A stretch of DNA of 64,000 bases from positions 186,001-250,000 of the forward strand of contig JAGXHG010000004.1 of the NCBI GenBank assembly GCA_024636345.1, written 5' to 3'. The DNA comes from Desulfobulbaceae bacterium. GTDB taxonomy: Bacteria; Desulfobacterota; Desulfobulbia; Desulfobulbales; Desulfocapsaceae. Position numbers and translations under genes: made by a program. The notes under the pieces were generated by a model. That model saw only the letters and a list, made by a program, of their open reading frames with translations, was not told where the DNA came from and did no database searches. This document shows, in pieces, positions 18,301-25,056 of the stretch. Each line of letters begins with the position of its first letter. The stretch's first letter is position 1.

Positions 18301-18688
18301 CGCCGATGTACCAGGCGGAGTCTGCGGTTTCTGGGGCGCATGCGGTGCGGCCATTGGTATTGGCATTGGCGTGGCCACCATTTTCTCAGCAACACCGCTG
18401 ACGCCTGGACCGCGTCAACTGGCCCAGGAATTTTCCGGCAGAATTCTCATGGCCCTTGCCGCACGCAAAGGCGGCCGATGCTGTCAGCGTGAAACCTATA
18501 TCGCCCTCACCGAGACAGCCAGGATTTCAGCTGAAATGTTTTCCGTATCCTTGCAGGCGATGGCAGAACTCCATTGTGATCAGTACCTGCACAACAAAGA
18601 ATGTATCCGAAAACAATGCCCGCTCTGGGAGCAAAGGGCACGCATCACTGAAAAGATGGCCATCCTCATGGCGACCTCATTTTCCTGA
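15368..18688 (+). CDS. Radical SAM / ArsM-like methyltransferase / DUF5714 fusion protein
   Basis: This 1106-aa protein joins at least three modules. Residues about 15-100 include a PqqD-like stretch, then a helical linker. A radical SAM domain follows, with CNLSCRHC (Cys125, 129, 132), FTGGEPF and an LQVSLDG strand. Residues about 480-725 hold a class I methyltransferase (LVDLGSGSG near 557, then NCVINLSPDK and LKPGGRMVISDI) closest to arsenite methyltransferases. After a spacer with a two-copy repeat comes a Cys-rich region (CMCCGEELHYF, CHYCG, CCPKEHFVCNRCH) and a DUF5714-like domain with GGVCGFWGACGAAIGIGIG and a C-terminal CIRKQCPLW. Separate proteins with these domains occur together in anaerobe genomes as I recall. 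The substrate is unknown; cofactor or metalloid chemistry is inference. Confidence 0.85.
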   Translation: MTRANLTSPSSTGNSSQEWKRVEHEGRTIYIQPETPDWLVPTDYGDQLLQALAGAESLADAVRNLQNTSPHAALETPRNEHHLLLELDRLRQTLKINRQKGYAGRGKELTLERLKECWFHLTDRCNLSCRHCLFASSPAKSLTLPHAQLDSGTRQALELGCQLFYFTGGEPFLYPDFFPWLALFLSENTQVHAAILTNGMLLAKNINMLQGLDRLHLQVSLDGLEQAHDSLRGKDSYQQLLANLTALQQSGIPFTLSIAISRANVTDLAALVDLAAGIGAASIHLLYHFIRGKGSREQFVPPAEIFSHLKQAWQRAEQCGLPIDNIETIRAQIFSTPGTRHDLSNSGWESLAIGPDSKIYPSPALVGLAETACGDLAQGLATVWRTSPVLTTLRNASLLDSPSYKDNPLKFIIGGGDTDHSFLTGGEWVGHDPYIELYDKIALHLISKQVEAPQGQSRGATTLRMGDVRHDCPAQEAAGRNVTLTHCNCLISLASGHGHAQVREFYGQAAISANEDIVNPLAPAQGLAVFIPEDSRKRSYGCGSPVTDAAPQPGETLVDLGSGSGVECFMAAAAVGAQGQVFGIDMTDEMLHLATNSKKEVTARLGYDNVEFRKGFLEHIPLDADCADIVISNCVINLSPDKRQTYREIFRVLKPGGRMVISDIITDTPIPPSIKNNALYRGECLGGAMQQEELMAMLTAAGFVAIRLVKRFPYRQVEGMNFFSLTYQAQRPEKEERQGTEDVGRSSAIPGAPDTRPSMAVGHSYAIPGAPDTRPSMAVVYRGPYGAVFTESGILLVKGRRTIIPHADGTLLDDSVFILNEEGAVTNLVMTNSCCVPPSSPASAASCCTPTKEAAAHTTRQTSGCMCCGEELHYFTEPREMACHYCGQTRFADSCCPKEHFVCNRCHQENGLEVIKSICTTTKEQDMIGLLKLIRSHPSIPMHGPEHHAMIPGILLACYRNCGGAISSKEILTAISRGADVPGGVCGFWGACGAAIGIGIGVATIFSATPLTPGPRQLAQEFSGRILMALAARKGGRCCQRETYIALTETARISAEMFSVSLQAMAELHCDQYLHNKECIRKQCPLWEQRARITEKMAILMATSFS
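17597..17704 (+). repeat. Two-copy 54-bp tandem repeat inserted in frame in the fusion gene
   Basis: Two adjacent 54-nt units (17597-17650 and 17651-17704) code GRSSAIPGAPDTRPSMAV and a near-identical second copy. Each contains the near-palindrome GGCCATCCATGGCC and a CCCGGGC/GCCCCC block. The composition resembles intergenic REP-type palindromic repeats rather than protein-coding DNA. It sits exactly between the methyltransferase and the Cys-rich C-terminal module, where an insert would be tolerated. Confidence 0.85.
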
Positions 18689-18702
18689 AAGGAGTCTCAA
18701 TC

Positions 18703-19251
18703 ATGGCACATTCACTGCGGGATCAATTTCTTAAGATGGGTTTGGTCGATAAAAAACAAGCCACTCAGGCCAAAAAGGCCACCTATAAAAAAACCAAAGA
18801 ACAGGACAAAGGTCGAATCCAGCCTCCGGACGAAAACAAGATCCGCGCTCAGCAGACCCTGGCAGAGAAGAAGAAACAGGCACAAAGCGCAAATCAGAAA
18901 CAACAGGAAGAGGCAAAAAAAGCTGAGCAAATCGCCCAGATCAGACAACTCATTGCCACCAATCGTCTGTCCCTGAAAGATGGCGCTATTGCCTATCGCT
19001 TCACAGACAGCAACAAGATAGCAAGGATCTTTGTGCCGACAAAGGAGATGGTGGACGAATTGAGCCAGGGGATACTGGCCATCGTCAGAGAAAAAAACAC
19101 CTATGCCGTTGTGCCGTCAGCAATTGTCGAGAAGATCCGGGGATCGCATCCAGAGCTCATTGTCCTCTCCAATGCTTCGCAACAAAAGTCACAGGACGAT
19201 CCCGACGATCCCTATGCAGCCTACAAAATTCCGGATGATTTAATTTGGTAA
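18703..19251 (+). CDS. DUF2058 family (YaiL-like) protein
   Basis: The 182-aa protein starts MAHSLRDQFLKMGLVDKKQA, the DUF2058 signature, and has a long Lys/Gln/Glu-rich helix (about residues 20-85) followed by a compact C-terminal domain ending in PDDPYAAYKIPDDLIW. GGAG lies 8 nt before the ATG. Family members have been described as nucleoprotein- or polynucleotide-associated, but the role is poorly known. It follows the fusion gene by 14 nt and could be cotranscribed with it. Confidence 0.88.
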   Translation: MAHSLRDQFLKMGLVDKKQATQAKKATYKKTKEQDKGRIQPPDENKIRAQQTLAEKKKQAQSANQKQQEEAKKAEQIAQIRQLIATNRLSLKDGAIAYRFTDSNKIARIFVPTKEMVDELSQGILAIVREKNTYAVVPSAIVEKIRGSHPELIVLSNASQQKSQDDPDDPYAAYKIPDDLIW

Positions 19252-19368
19252 GCCGTCGTTCTGAAACCAAGAAAGTGATCGACAAAACTGGATAAAATTG
19301 TTCAACTATCGAGACGTAAACGCTATCAGCGTTTTAAATCCTAAAAATCAACGGAAGGGAGTGGAAAG

Positions 19369-19494
19369 ATGAGTGGACACGAGCATCATGAGGTGGTTGT
19401 GCATGAAGATGATCATTCAATCAATGTAAAGGTTGGTGTATTTTTTGTTTTTGTCATTATATCTCTCTTTGTTATTGCTATGATCGGTTCATGA
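19369..19494 (+). CDS. His-rich single-span membrane microprotein (41 aa)
   Basis: A short frame reads MSGHEHHEVVVHEDDHSI and then a hydrophobic helix (VGVFFVFVIISLFVIAMIGS). The ribosome-binding region AAGGGAG lies 7 nt before the ATG and a strong terminator begins 30 nt after the stop, so this looks like a complete small transcription unit. Five His and five acidic residues precede the helix, which would suit metal binding or pH response at the membrane face. I do not recognise the family; the helix and the histidines are seen, the role is not known. Confidence 0.7.
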   Translation: MSGHEHHEVVVHEDDHSINVKVGVFFVFVIISLFVIAMIGS

Positions 19495-19523
19495 GAAGAA
19501 TACAAGGTGGCTTGGTAATGATC

Positions 19524-19568
19524 AAAAAAACCGTGCGGGCAAGGATAAACTTCCCGAACGGTTTTTTT
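19524..19568 (+). terminator. Rho-independent terminator, usable on both strands
   Basis: AAAAAAACCGTGCGGG pairs with CCCGAACGGTTTTTTT across a 13-nt loop, giving a GC-rich stem with a T-run on the + strand and the mirror-image A-run upstream. It ends the microprotein unit just before rnhA. Confidence 0.92.
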
Positions 19569-19585
19569 GTTACCAGTAAGTTTTC

Positions 19586-20284
19586 ATGACAAAAAAGAAG
19601 GTTTATGCCGTTGCCGCCGGACTCAAGCCCGGAATTTATGACAACTGGCCAGAGGCAGAGAGACAGGTAAAAGGCTATGCCGGGGCCAAATTTAAAGGCT
19701 TTACCGACAGGGGTGAGGCCGAGGCCTGGATCCAGAATCCCCAATACAACCATGCTCCAGCAAAAAAAGACGGCAGCTCAAAGACGGTGCCAACTGTCCT
19801 GCCTCCACCTCGCGACGGGGAGATCAACATCTATACCGACGGGGGCTGCAGTAACAACCCCGGCCCAGGCGGCTATGGTGCCATTGTCGTCTCTGACGGC
19901 CAGGAGCAGGAGATCTCCGGCGGCTTCAAACTAACCACCAATAACCGGATGGAACTCATGGCCTGTATTGTCGCCTTGCGCTCACTGGAAGACAGGGCTC
20001 GCCCGATAACTGTCTGGTCCGACTCCAGCTATGTGGTCAATGGAATAAGTAAAGGCTGGGCCAGAGGCTGGCGGCAGCGAGGCTGGATAAAATCCGACAA
20101 ACAACCGGCAGTCAACCCCGACCTCTGGGCTGAGCTGTTGGAACTGGTGGAAGAGTTGGATGTCACCTTTCAATGGGTAAGAGGGCATGCAGGCCACCCC
20201 CTCAACGAACGCTGCGATCAACTGGCGGTGGCGGCTTTAAAAGAAAAAAACCTGCCGGTCGATAAAGGATACCCTGGACAATGA
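19586..20284 (+). CDS. rnhA: Ribonuclease H1 with N-terminal hybrid-binding domain
   Basis: Residues about 4-48 form a viroplasmin-type RNA/DNA hybrid-binding domain (VYAVAAGLKPGIYDNWPEA, then FKGFTDRGEAEAW), and residues 74-225 the RNase H fold. The catalytic acidic residues are visible in IYTDGGCSNNPGPGGYGA, NNRMELMA, VWSDSSYVV and HPLNERCDQLA. The enzyme removes RNA from RNA/DNA hybrids. The domain layout is the one common in eukaryotes and some bacteria rather than the short E. coli form. Its stop overlaps the srkA start by 4 nt, so the two are coupled. Confidence 0.96.
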   Translation: MTKKKVYAVAAGLKPGIYDNWPEAERQVKGYAGAKFKGFTDRGEAEAWIQNPQYNHAPAKKDGSSKTVPTVLPPPRDGEINIYTDGGCSNNPGPGGYGAIVVSDGQEQEISGGFKLTTNNRMELMACIVALRSLEDRARPITVWSDSSYVVNGISKGWARGWRQRGWIKSDKQPAVNPDLWAELLELVEELDVTFQWVRGHAGHPLNERCDQLAVAALKEKNLPVDKGYPGQ

Positions 20285-21291
20285 AAGATACTGTATCAAA
20301 GCCCGGGAAGCATGCTTTTCTCGGTCTTACCCCCGATGTGATCATTACCCTGGCGGAAAAGGCTCTGGGGGTGCGCTGCACCAATCTCTGCCGCCCCTTG
20401 AACAGCTACATCAACCGGGTTTACGAACTGGAATATGAGGACAGATCCGGTCTGGTGATCAAGTTTTACCGGCCAGGACGGTGGGCGAAGAGCGCCCTGC
20501 TCGATGAGCACACCTTTCTTATGGAACTCCAGGCCATGGAAATCCCGGTTATCGCCCCCCTGAAGATGGCAGATGGCGGAACTCTGGGCCAATACGGCAA
20601 GATCCTGTTTGCCTGCTTCCCCAAGTGCGGAGGCCGCAGTTATGACGAGTACTCGGAGGATCAATGGCTGGAGCTTGGCCGCCTCATCGGCCGCGTCCAT
20701 GCGGTCGGGGCCACCCATCTGCCCCAGGACCGGATCACCATGGCTCCCAGCAGTTCCACCCAGGCCCAGGTTGACACCCTGCTGGCCTCCAATCTGATTC
20801 CTGTTGAAATGCGCCAGGAATTTGCAGAGCTTACCAGTTCCCTGATCAAAGAAATCAGCCATCTCTTTGAGAGCACCCGGATGATCCGTATTCATGGCGA
20901 TTGCCATTTCTCGAACCTCATCTATCGGCCTGATCAATCCTTTTACATCATCGACTTTGACGATATGGCAGTGGGGCCGCCCGTTCAGGATTTCTGGATG
21001 CTGCTTCCCGGCCTGATGCAGGATTCTCTGCTGGAGATCGATCTCTTTCTTGAGGGCTATGAGACCTTCATGGAGTTTGACCGGCGCAGCCTGCGTCTAA
21101 TCGAGCCTCTGCGGGCCATGCGCTATATCCATTATATTGCCTGGTGCGCCCATCAGTTCAGCGAAGACGGGGAGTCGCGGGTGGCCCCCAATTTCGGCAG
21201 CCGGGAATACTGGCAGCAGGAGATGGGAGATCTGGCCGATCAACTGGAACGCATCCGCAATGCACCCCAGCAGACCGGAAATATGATCTGA
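20281..21291 (+). CDS. srkA: Stress-response serine/threonine kinase SrkA (YihE/RdoA)
   Basis: A 336-aa protein of the aminoglycoside-phosphotransferase-like kinase fold. The catalytic loop IRIHGDCHFSNLIY and the metal-binding IIDFDDMAVGPPVQDFWML are the SrkA signatures, and NSYINRVYELEYEDRSGLV fits its nucleotide-binding start. In E. coli SrkA protects against stress-induced death linked to envelope and oxidative stress. It overlaps rnhA (ATGA) and should be translated with it. Confidence 0.93.
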   Translation: MKDTVSKPGKHAFLGLTPDVIITLAEKALGVRCTNLCRPLNSYINRVYELEYEDRSGLVIKFYRPGRWAKSALLDEHTFLMELQAMEIPVIAPLKMADGGTLGQYGKILFACFPKCGGRSYDEYSEDQWLELGRLIGRVHAVGATHLPQDRITMAPSSSTQAQVDTLLASNLIPVEMRQEFAELTSSLIKEISHLFESTRMIRIHGDCHFSNLIYRPDQSFYIIDFDDMAVGPPVQDFWMLLPGLMQDSLLEIDLFLEGYETFMEFDRRSLRLIEPLRAMRYIHYIAWCAHQFSEDGESRVAPNFGSREYWQQEMGDLADQLERIRNAPQQTGNMI

Positions 21292-21509
21292 AGCCGTCGT
21301 TTCTAGAGTTGACTCCCCTTGTTTTTGCAAGCTCGGTGTCAGATCGAATCTAAACAAATTCAATCCAGAAACCCATTCTTCTTCGGCGAGGTGATTGGCG
21401 CGGAATTAGAAGTATCCAGCGCCAGCGTCTTTGTAGCCTGTGCGAGGACACTCACAAGCTTCCGACATAGAGGTACAGGGACTCTACGCCGGATCTTCAT
21501 CCTTTCACC

Positions 21510-22733
21510 TCACGTCTTCGCTTCCTTAAATTTAATAAGAATAGCAAGAGCCGGTTTTATCAGCAAGGTCACCACCAACACTCCTGTTGCCAGCACCCCC
21601 AAGGTAATAATAATTTCATTGGCGGTCGGAGTATAATCGACAACCTCACCCATGGGCGAAGGGATAAAGCCAGGAATAATAAGACCAAAACCTTTTTCAA
21701 TCCAGATCCCGGTGAACAGACTTATTGCTGCTACCATAAGGTAACGAGGGTTACCTTTTGTCGGATCAAAGGCAAAAAGGAGCGTTCCCAGAATATTGAG
21801 ACCGATGGCTGTCCATATCCAGGGCACGAGGGAAGTATGTCCATCAAGCCCAAAGAAGAGGTATTGGGCAGAAAGACTATGGTGCGTGAATGTATAGAAT
21901 TCCTTAAAAATCTCAGAAAACAACATCAGCAGATTAATGACCGCAGAAACAACGATGATTCTTTTTATTTTAAAGAAAATTTGAATATCAACCGGGTACT
22001 TGCTCCACTGTTTAATGGCAATGAGCACCATCATAATTACCGCCGGTCCTGCAGCAAAGGCTGAGGCCAGAAAACGGGGGCCAAGCAGCGGGTTGTTCCA
22101 GAATGGTCTGGCCGGCAGCCCCTGGTAAAGAAAAGCAGTGGTCATATGGATGGAAACAGCCCAGAGAATGGAGAGGAAAACAAAAGGTTTATACTTCCAA
22201 CCCACAGGTTCTCTATCGTGGTAGTTGCAGTAAAGAATATAAAGCGGCACCAGGCTGTTTAAGGCCAAATAGCCATTCAACACCAGCACGTCCCAGGTGA
22301 GGATGGAGGAAGGCCAGTTAAAGAGGCCGATTCCCGGCATCATATGCCATACCTTCAATGGCCCGCCCATATCCATGGTGATAAACATCAGGCACATGAT
22401 CAGGGCACCCACAGCCACGCATTCACCTATGATCACGACTTCATGCAAGTCCTTATCTTTTAAGATATAAGCGGGGACGATCAGCATGACAGCGGCGGCG
22501 GCCACACCTACAAAAAAAGTAAAATTGGATATATACAATCCCCAGCTGACGATATCCGACATGCCGGTGATGATCAGGCCTTCCTGAAACTGCTTTACAT
22601 AGGAAACAAGTCCAGCGCCCATAACAGCAAGCAAGGCAAGAAGGTATATCTTATATCCTCTCCCCCCGGACAGTGACCAGCGCACGCAGTCCGAGATAAA
22701 AGCAGAGATTCCTTTTTTAGGGTTCGTAATCAT
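21510..22733 (-). CDS. NrfD/PsrC-family membrane quinol-oxidising subunit of the nap cluster
   Basis: About ten membrane helices in 407 aa, with the NrfD-family features FFVGVAAAAVMLIVP, HMTTAFLYQGLPARPFW and a loop FWNNPLLGPRFLASA. The ATG at 22733 is chosen because AAGGAA precedes it by about 6 nt; the frame extends upstream through the end of the neighbouring gene without a ribosome-binding site there. Proteins of this family exchange electrons between the membrane quinone pool and a partner 4Fe-4S protein. It is the last gene of the nap cluster, so I infer it passes quinol electrons to nitrate reductase in place of NapC or NapH. Confidence 0.9.
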   Translation of the reverse strand: MITNPKKGISAFISDCVRWSLSGGRGYKIYLLALLAVMGAGLVSYVKQFQEGLIITGMSDIVSWGLYISNFTFFVGVAAAAVMLIVPAYILKDKDLHEVVIIGECVAVGALIMCLMFITMDMGGPLKVWHMMPGIGLFNWPSSILTWDVLVLNGYLALNSLVPLYILYCNYHDREPVGWKYKPFVFLSILWAVSIHMTTAFLYQGLPARPFWNNPLLGPRFLASAFAAGPAVIMMVLIAIKQWSKYPVDIQIFFKIKRIIVVSAVINLLMLFSEIFKEFYTFTHHSLSAQYLFFGLDGHTSLVPWIWTAIGLNILGTLLFAFDPTKGNPRYLMVAAISLFTGIWIEKGFGLIIPGFIPSPMGEVVDYTPTANEIIITLGVLATGVLVVTLLIKPALAILIKFKEAKT

Positions 22734-22792
22734 TATTTCTTCCTTAGGGTTGCTCAATACAGAAGAGAGTAGTCTCTTTTCTCCCGGTGCCA

Positions 22793-23755
22793 TCAATCAA
22801 TAAAATACCAGAATTTTGGATCAGTGCCTAACTCCTCCTTAAACCGGAAAACCTTCTTGTTTTTGAGGACATAACGGATCTCACTATTCGGATCAAGGAG
22901 GTTACCGAAAACCCTGGAGCCAGTGGGACAGGCCTCGGCACAGGCCGGCAGCTTACCCTGACGGGTTCTCTGCACACAAAAGGTACATTTTTCCATGACC
23001 CCTTTCATCCGCATGCGGTTGCCGAGATAATGCTGTTTTGTGTTCATCTCTTCCTTGGGCACTTCAGGCTCACCCCAGTTAAAACGGCGCCCCCAATAGG
23101 GACAGGCAGCCAGGCAATACCGGCAACCTATACACCAGTCGTAATCCACGACAACGATACCGTCCGGCTCACGCCAGGTGGCCTTCGTCGGGCAGGCCTT
23201 GATACAGGGGGCATTCTCGCAATGAAAACACTGGACTCCCATGTAAAACTTCCCCTCCACCGGCACCTCGTGGAAATATTTGCCATCACCGCTTGTTGGA
23301 TCAAGTTGACCGGAATCCATCTCAAAGAGGCGGATGTATTGGGTCTTTGCTTTACGGTCAAGATTATTCTCTTTTACGCAGGCCTCAACACAGTCCATAT
23401 AGCCCTTGCAGCGTGAGATGTTAAAGGCATAGCCGTAAAGAACATTTTCCCGTGGTTCCTGGTTGGAAATCTGGATATCCGCGTCGTTCTGGATCTTGGC
23501 CAGTCGCACAAGACGGGCAACGGTTTCATCCTTTTCTTCCTGGGTCATCAACCGATAATTGCTCTTAAAATACTCTTCCCACTTCAGCCCCATCTCTTCG
23601 CTTTTTCCGAGGGAGACACACCCGCCGGTCACAAGCCCTGCGGAGCCAGCAGCAGCAGCGATGGATAGATTCTTCACGAAGGATCTGCGAGTACTTTTCT
23701 TTTCAAGGATATCTGTTACTTTCATCTCGTCTTCTTTTTTACCGCTGGAATTCAT
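22793..23755 (-). CDS. Tat-exported 4Fe-4S ferredoxin-type electron transfer protein (DsrO/NrfC-like)
   Basis: The N-terminus has the twin-arginine motif STRRSFVKNL followed by a hydrophobic stretch ending near GLVTGGC, so the protein is periplasmic. Four Cys clusters fit four [4Fe-4S] sites: CKGYMDCVEAC, CFHCENAPCIKACP, CIGCRYCLAACPYWG and CTFCVQRTRQGKLPACAEACP. The ATG at 23755 follows a G-rich site (GGGGGTGG). It is encoded between the tetraheme cytochrome and NrfD genes and should be the electron-wire partner of NrfD. At 320 aa it is like DsrO-type subunits. Confidence 0.92.
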   Translation of the reverse strand: MNSSGKKEDEMKVTDILEKKSTRRSFVKNLSIAAAAGSAGLVTGGCVSLGKSEEMGLKWEEYFKSNYRLMTQEEKDETVARLVRLAKIQNDADIQISNQEPRENVLYGYAFNISRCKGYMDCVEACVKENNLDRKAKTQYIRLFEMDSGQLDPTSGDGKYFHEVPVEGKFYMGVQCFHCENAPCIKACPTKATWREPDGIVVVDYDWCIGCRYCLAACPYWGRRFNWGEPEVPKEEMNTKQHYLGNRMRMKGVMEKCTFCVQRTRQGKLPACAEACPTGSRVFGNLLDPNSEIRYVLKNKKVFRFKEELGTDPKFWYFID

Positions 23756-23764
23756 GACCACCCC

Positions 23765-24382
23765 CTACTTGTCTAATGGCAGCGAGTAGGTCGCCGGCAT
23801 CTTAGTTTCAAAGGCAGGGGAGTGCGGACTATGACAACTGGTACAATTTCGCACCACCCGTTCTCCAGCCCAATAAGCCTCGCGTTTTCCATGAGCGCCG
23901 CCCAACCAGTCCCGCTTCTGACGGAAATGGCATTGTCCACAGAGTTGATAGCTGTGATCAAAATCTATCTGCTTTCCCTCAGCATCAGACAAAAAATCAC
24001 GATTTTTCTCGTCATGACACTCGATGCAAGCCAGTCTGTCGTTGCCTCGGCCATGGTTGATTACGATATCACCATGGGTAAAAAGGGCGCCGTCACTGAC
24101 CAGCACCTTTTTATCAGTATGACAGACGCTGCAACGAAACCGCGTTATGGAATCCTTACGGGCAAGCACTTTGAAAGTTCCCCCCTGATAGGATTCCTGG
24201 GCCAATACAGTCTTAACCGGCAAGTGATGCGCTGATTCAATTCCCATGCTATCAAAGGGTTTATCCGCGGCATGAATGCGATCTATAACCGAACCGCCAG
24301 AGGCCATGACGGTCTGAGCTGACAGGAACACTGTTCCCAGCATCAAAAAAAGCAGACCAGAACTCAAAAATATTTTTTTCAT
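23765..24382 (-). CDS. Periplasmic tetraheme c-type cytochrome of the nap cluster (NapM-like role)
   Basis: A signal peptide (about residues 1-28, ending VMASG) is followed by four heme sites: CSVCH, CIECH, CGQCH and CTSCH. There is no membrane anchor, so this is not a NapC/NirT protein. Additional His residues (SAHHLPVK, HGDIVINHGRGND, SPHSP) can serve as distal ligands. Desulfovibrio nap clusters contain a tetraheme cytochrome, NapM, in a similar position, so an electron-shuttle role to NapAB is likely; orthology is not shown by sequence here. Confidence 0.9.
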   Translation of the reverse strand: MKKIFLSSGLLFLMLGTVFLSAQTVMASGGSVIDRIHAADKPFDSMGIESAHHLPVKTVLAQESYQGGTFKVLARKDSITRFRCSVCHTDKKVLVSDGALFTHGDIVINHGRGNDRLACIECHDEKNRDFLSDAEGKQIDFDHSYQLCGQCHFRQKRDWLGGAHGKREAYWAGERVVRNCTSCHSPHSPAFETKMPATYSLPLDK

Positions 24383-24399
24383 AACAGTTCTCGTCCTGA

Positions 24400-25056
24400 T
24401 TATTTGTTTCTGGTAAACTCTTGCCTGGGCTCAGTGGCTATCATAGGGACATGGCATTGACGACAATTGCCGCGCGATGCATGCTCAACCCGAATCTCTG
24501 CTACTGAGGCATTCCCTGTATGACAGGCAATGCAATCTTCCCTGAGCTGCAGGGTGTGAGGGATTGGCGGAGGAGATCCTCCCATTTCCGATCTGCCCAA
24601 CAGGGGCGGATTTATTGATTGCCAATCGGTTTCCACAAAAAGTTTTTCCTCTCGCCTTGGAACATGGCATTGAGAACAGTTTTCATATTCAGGATGCGGT
24701 GTGACTGGAGCATAGGCCTCCAAGGTGACATCGTAGCCGCCTCTGCCATGACAGGAGAGGCACTTCAAGGTATCCCCTGAAAAAGAGTCAGGGACATCGT
24801 GCGGGACCCGTGGCGGTGAGCCTGGATACTGGCGGAGTTCGTAGTACGTATTCAAGGTGCGTGTGCCGTCTGTTCCGGTCGTGGCTGCCAGAGGAGTCTC
24901 ATTAAACCTGTTAAAGATTTTTTCGCCGTCTGAATCAAAGCCCTGGGCGATATCAGGCGCTCCATTTGCAGGAAGCGCCATAAAGGCTCCTGATAAGCAG
25001 ATAGCGGCAAAACCCGTAACAACTTTGCCCAATATTGTATCTGCCTTTTTCATCAT
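24400..25056 (-). CDS. napB: NapB-like nitrate reductase cytochrome subunit with duplicated, tetraheme architecture
   Basis: A signal peptide ends near LPANGAPD. The mature protein has four heme motifs: CLSCH, CSQCH, CIACH and CRQCH. They fall in two similar halves, each with a GSPPxxPH segment, one CxxCH, and then an xQCHVP motif: YPGSPPRVPHDVP ... CSQCHVP and MGGSPPPIPHTLQ ... CRQCHVP. NapB normally has two hemes and one such unit, so this looks like an internal duplication. The start ATGATG overlaps the napA stop, with GGAG about 5 nt upstream. It should hand electrons to NapA in the periplasm. Confidence 0.82.
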   Translation of the reverse strand: MMKKADTILGKVVTGFAAICLSGAFMALPANGAPDIAQGFDSDGEKIFNRFNETPLAATTGTDGTRTLNTYYELRQYPGSPPRVPHDVPDSFSGDTLKCLSCHGRGGYDVTLEAYAPVTPHPEYENCSQCHVPRREEKLFVETDWQSINPPLLGRSEMGGSPPPIPHTLQLREDCIACHTGNASVAEIRVEHASRGNCRQCHVPMIATEPRQEFTRNK

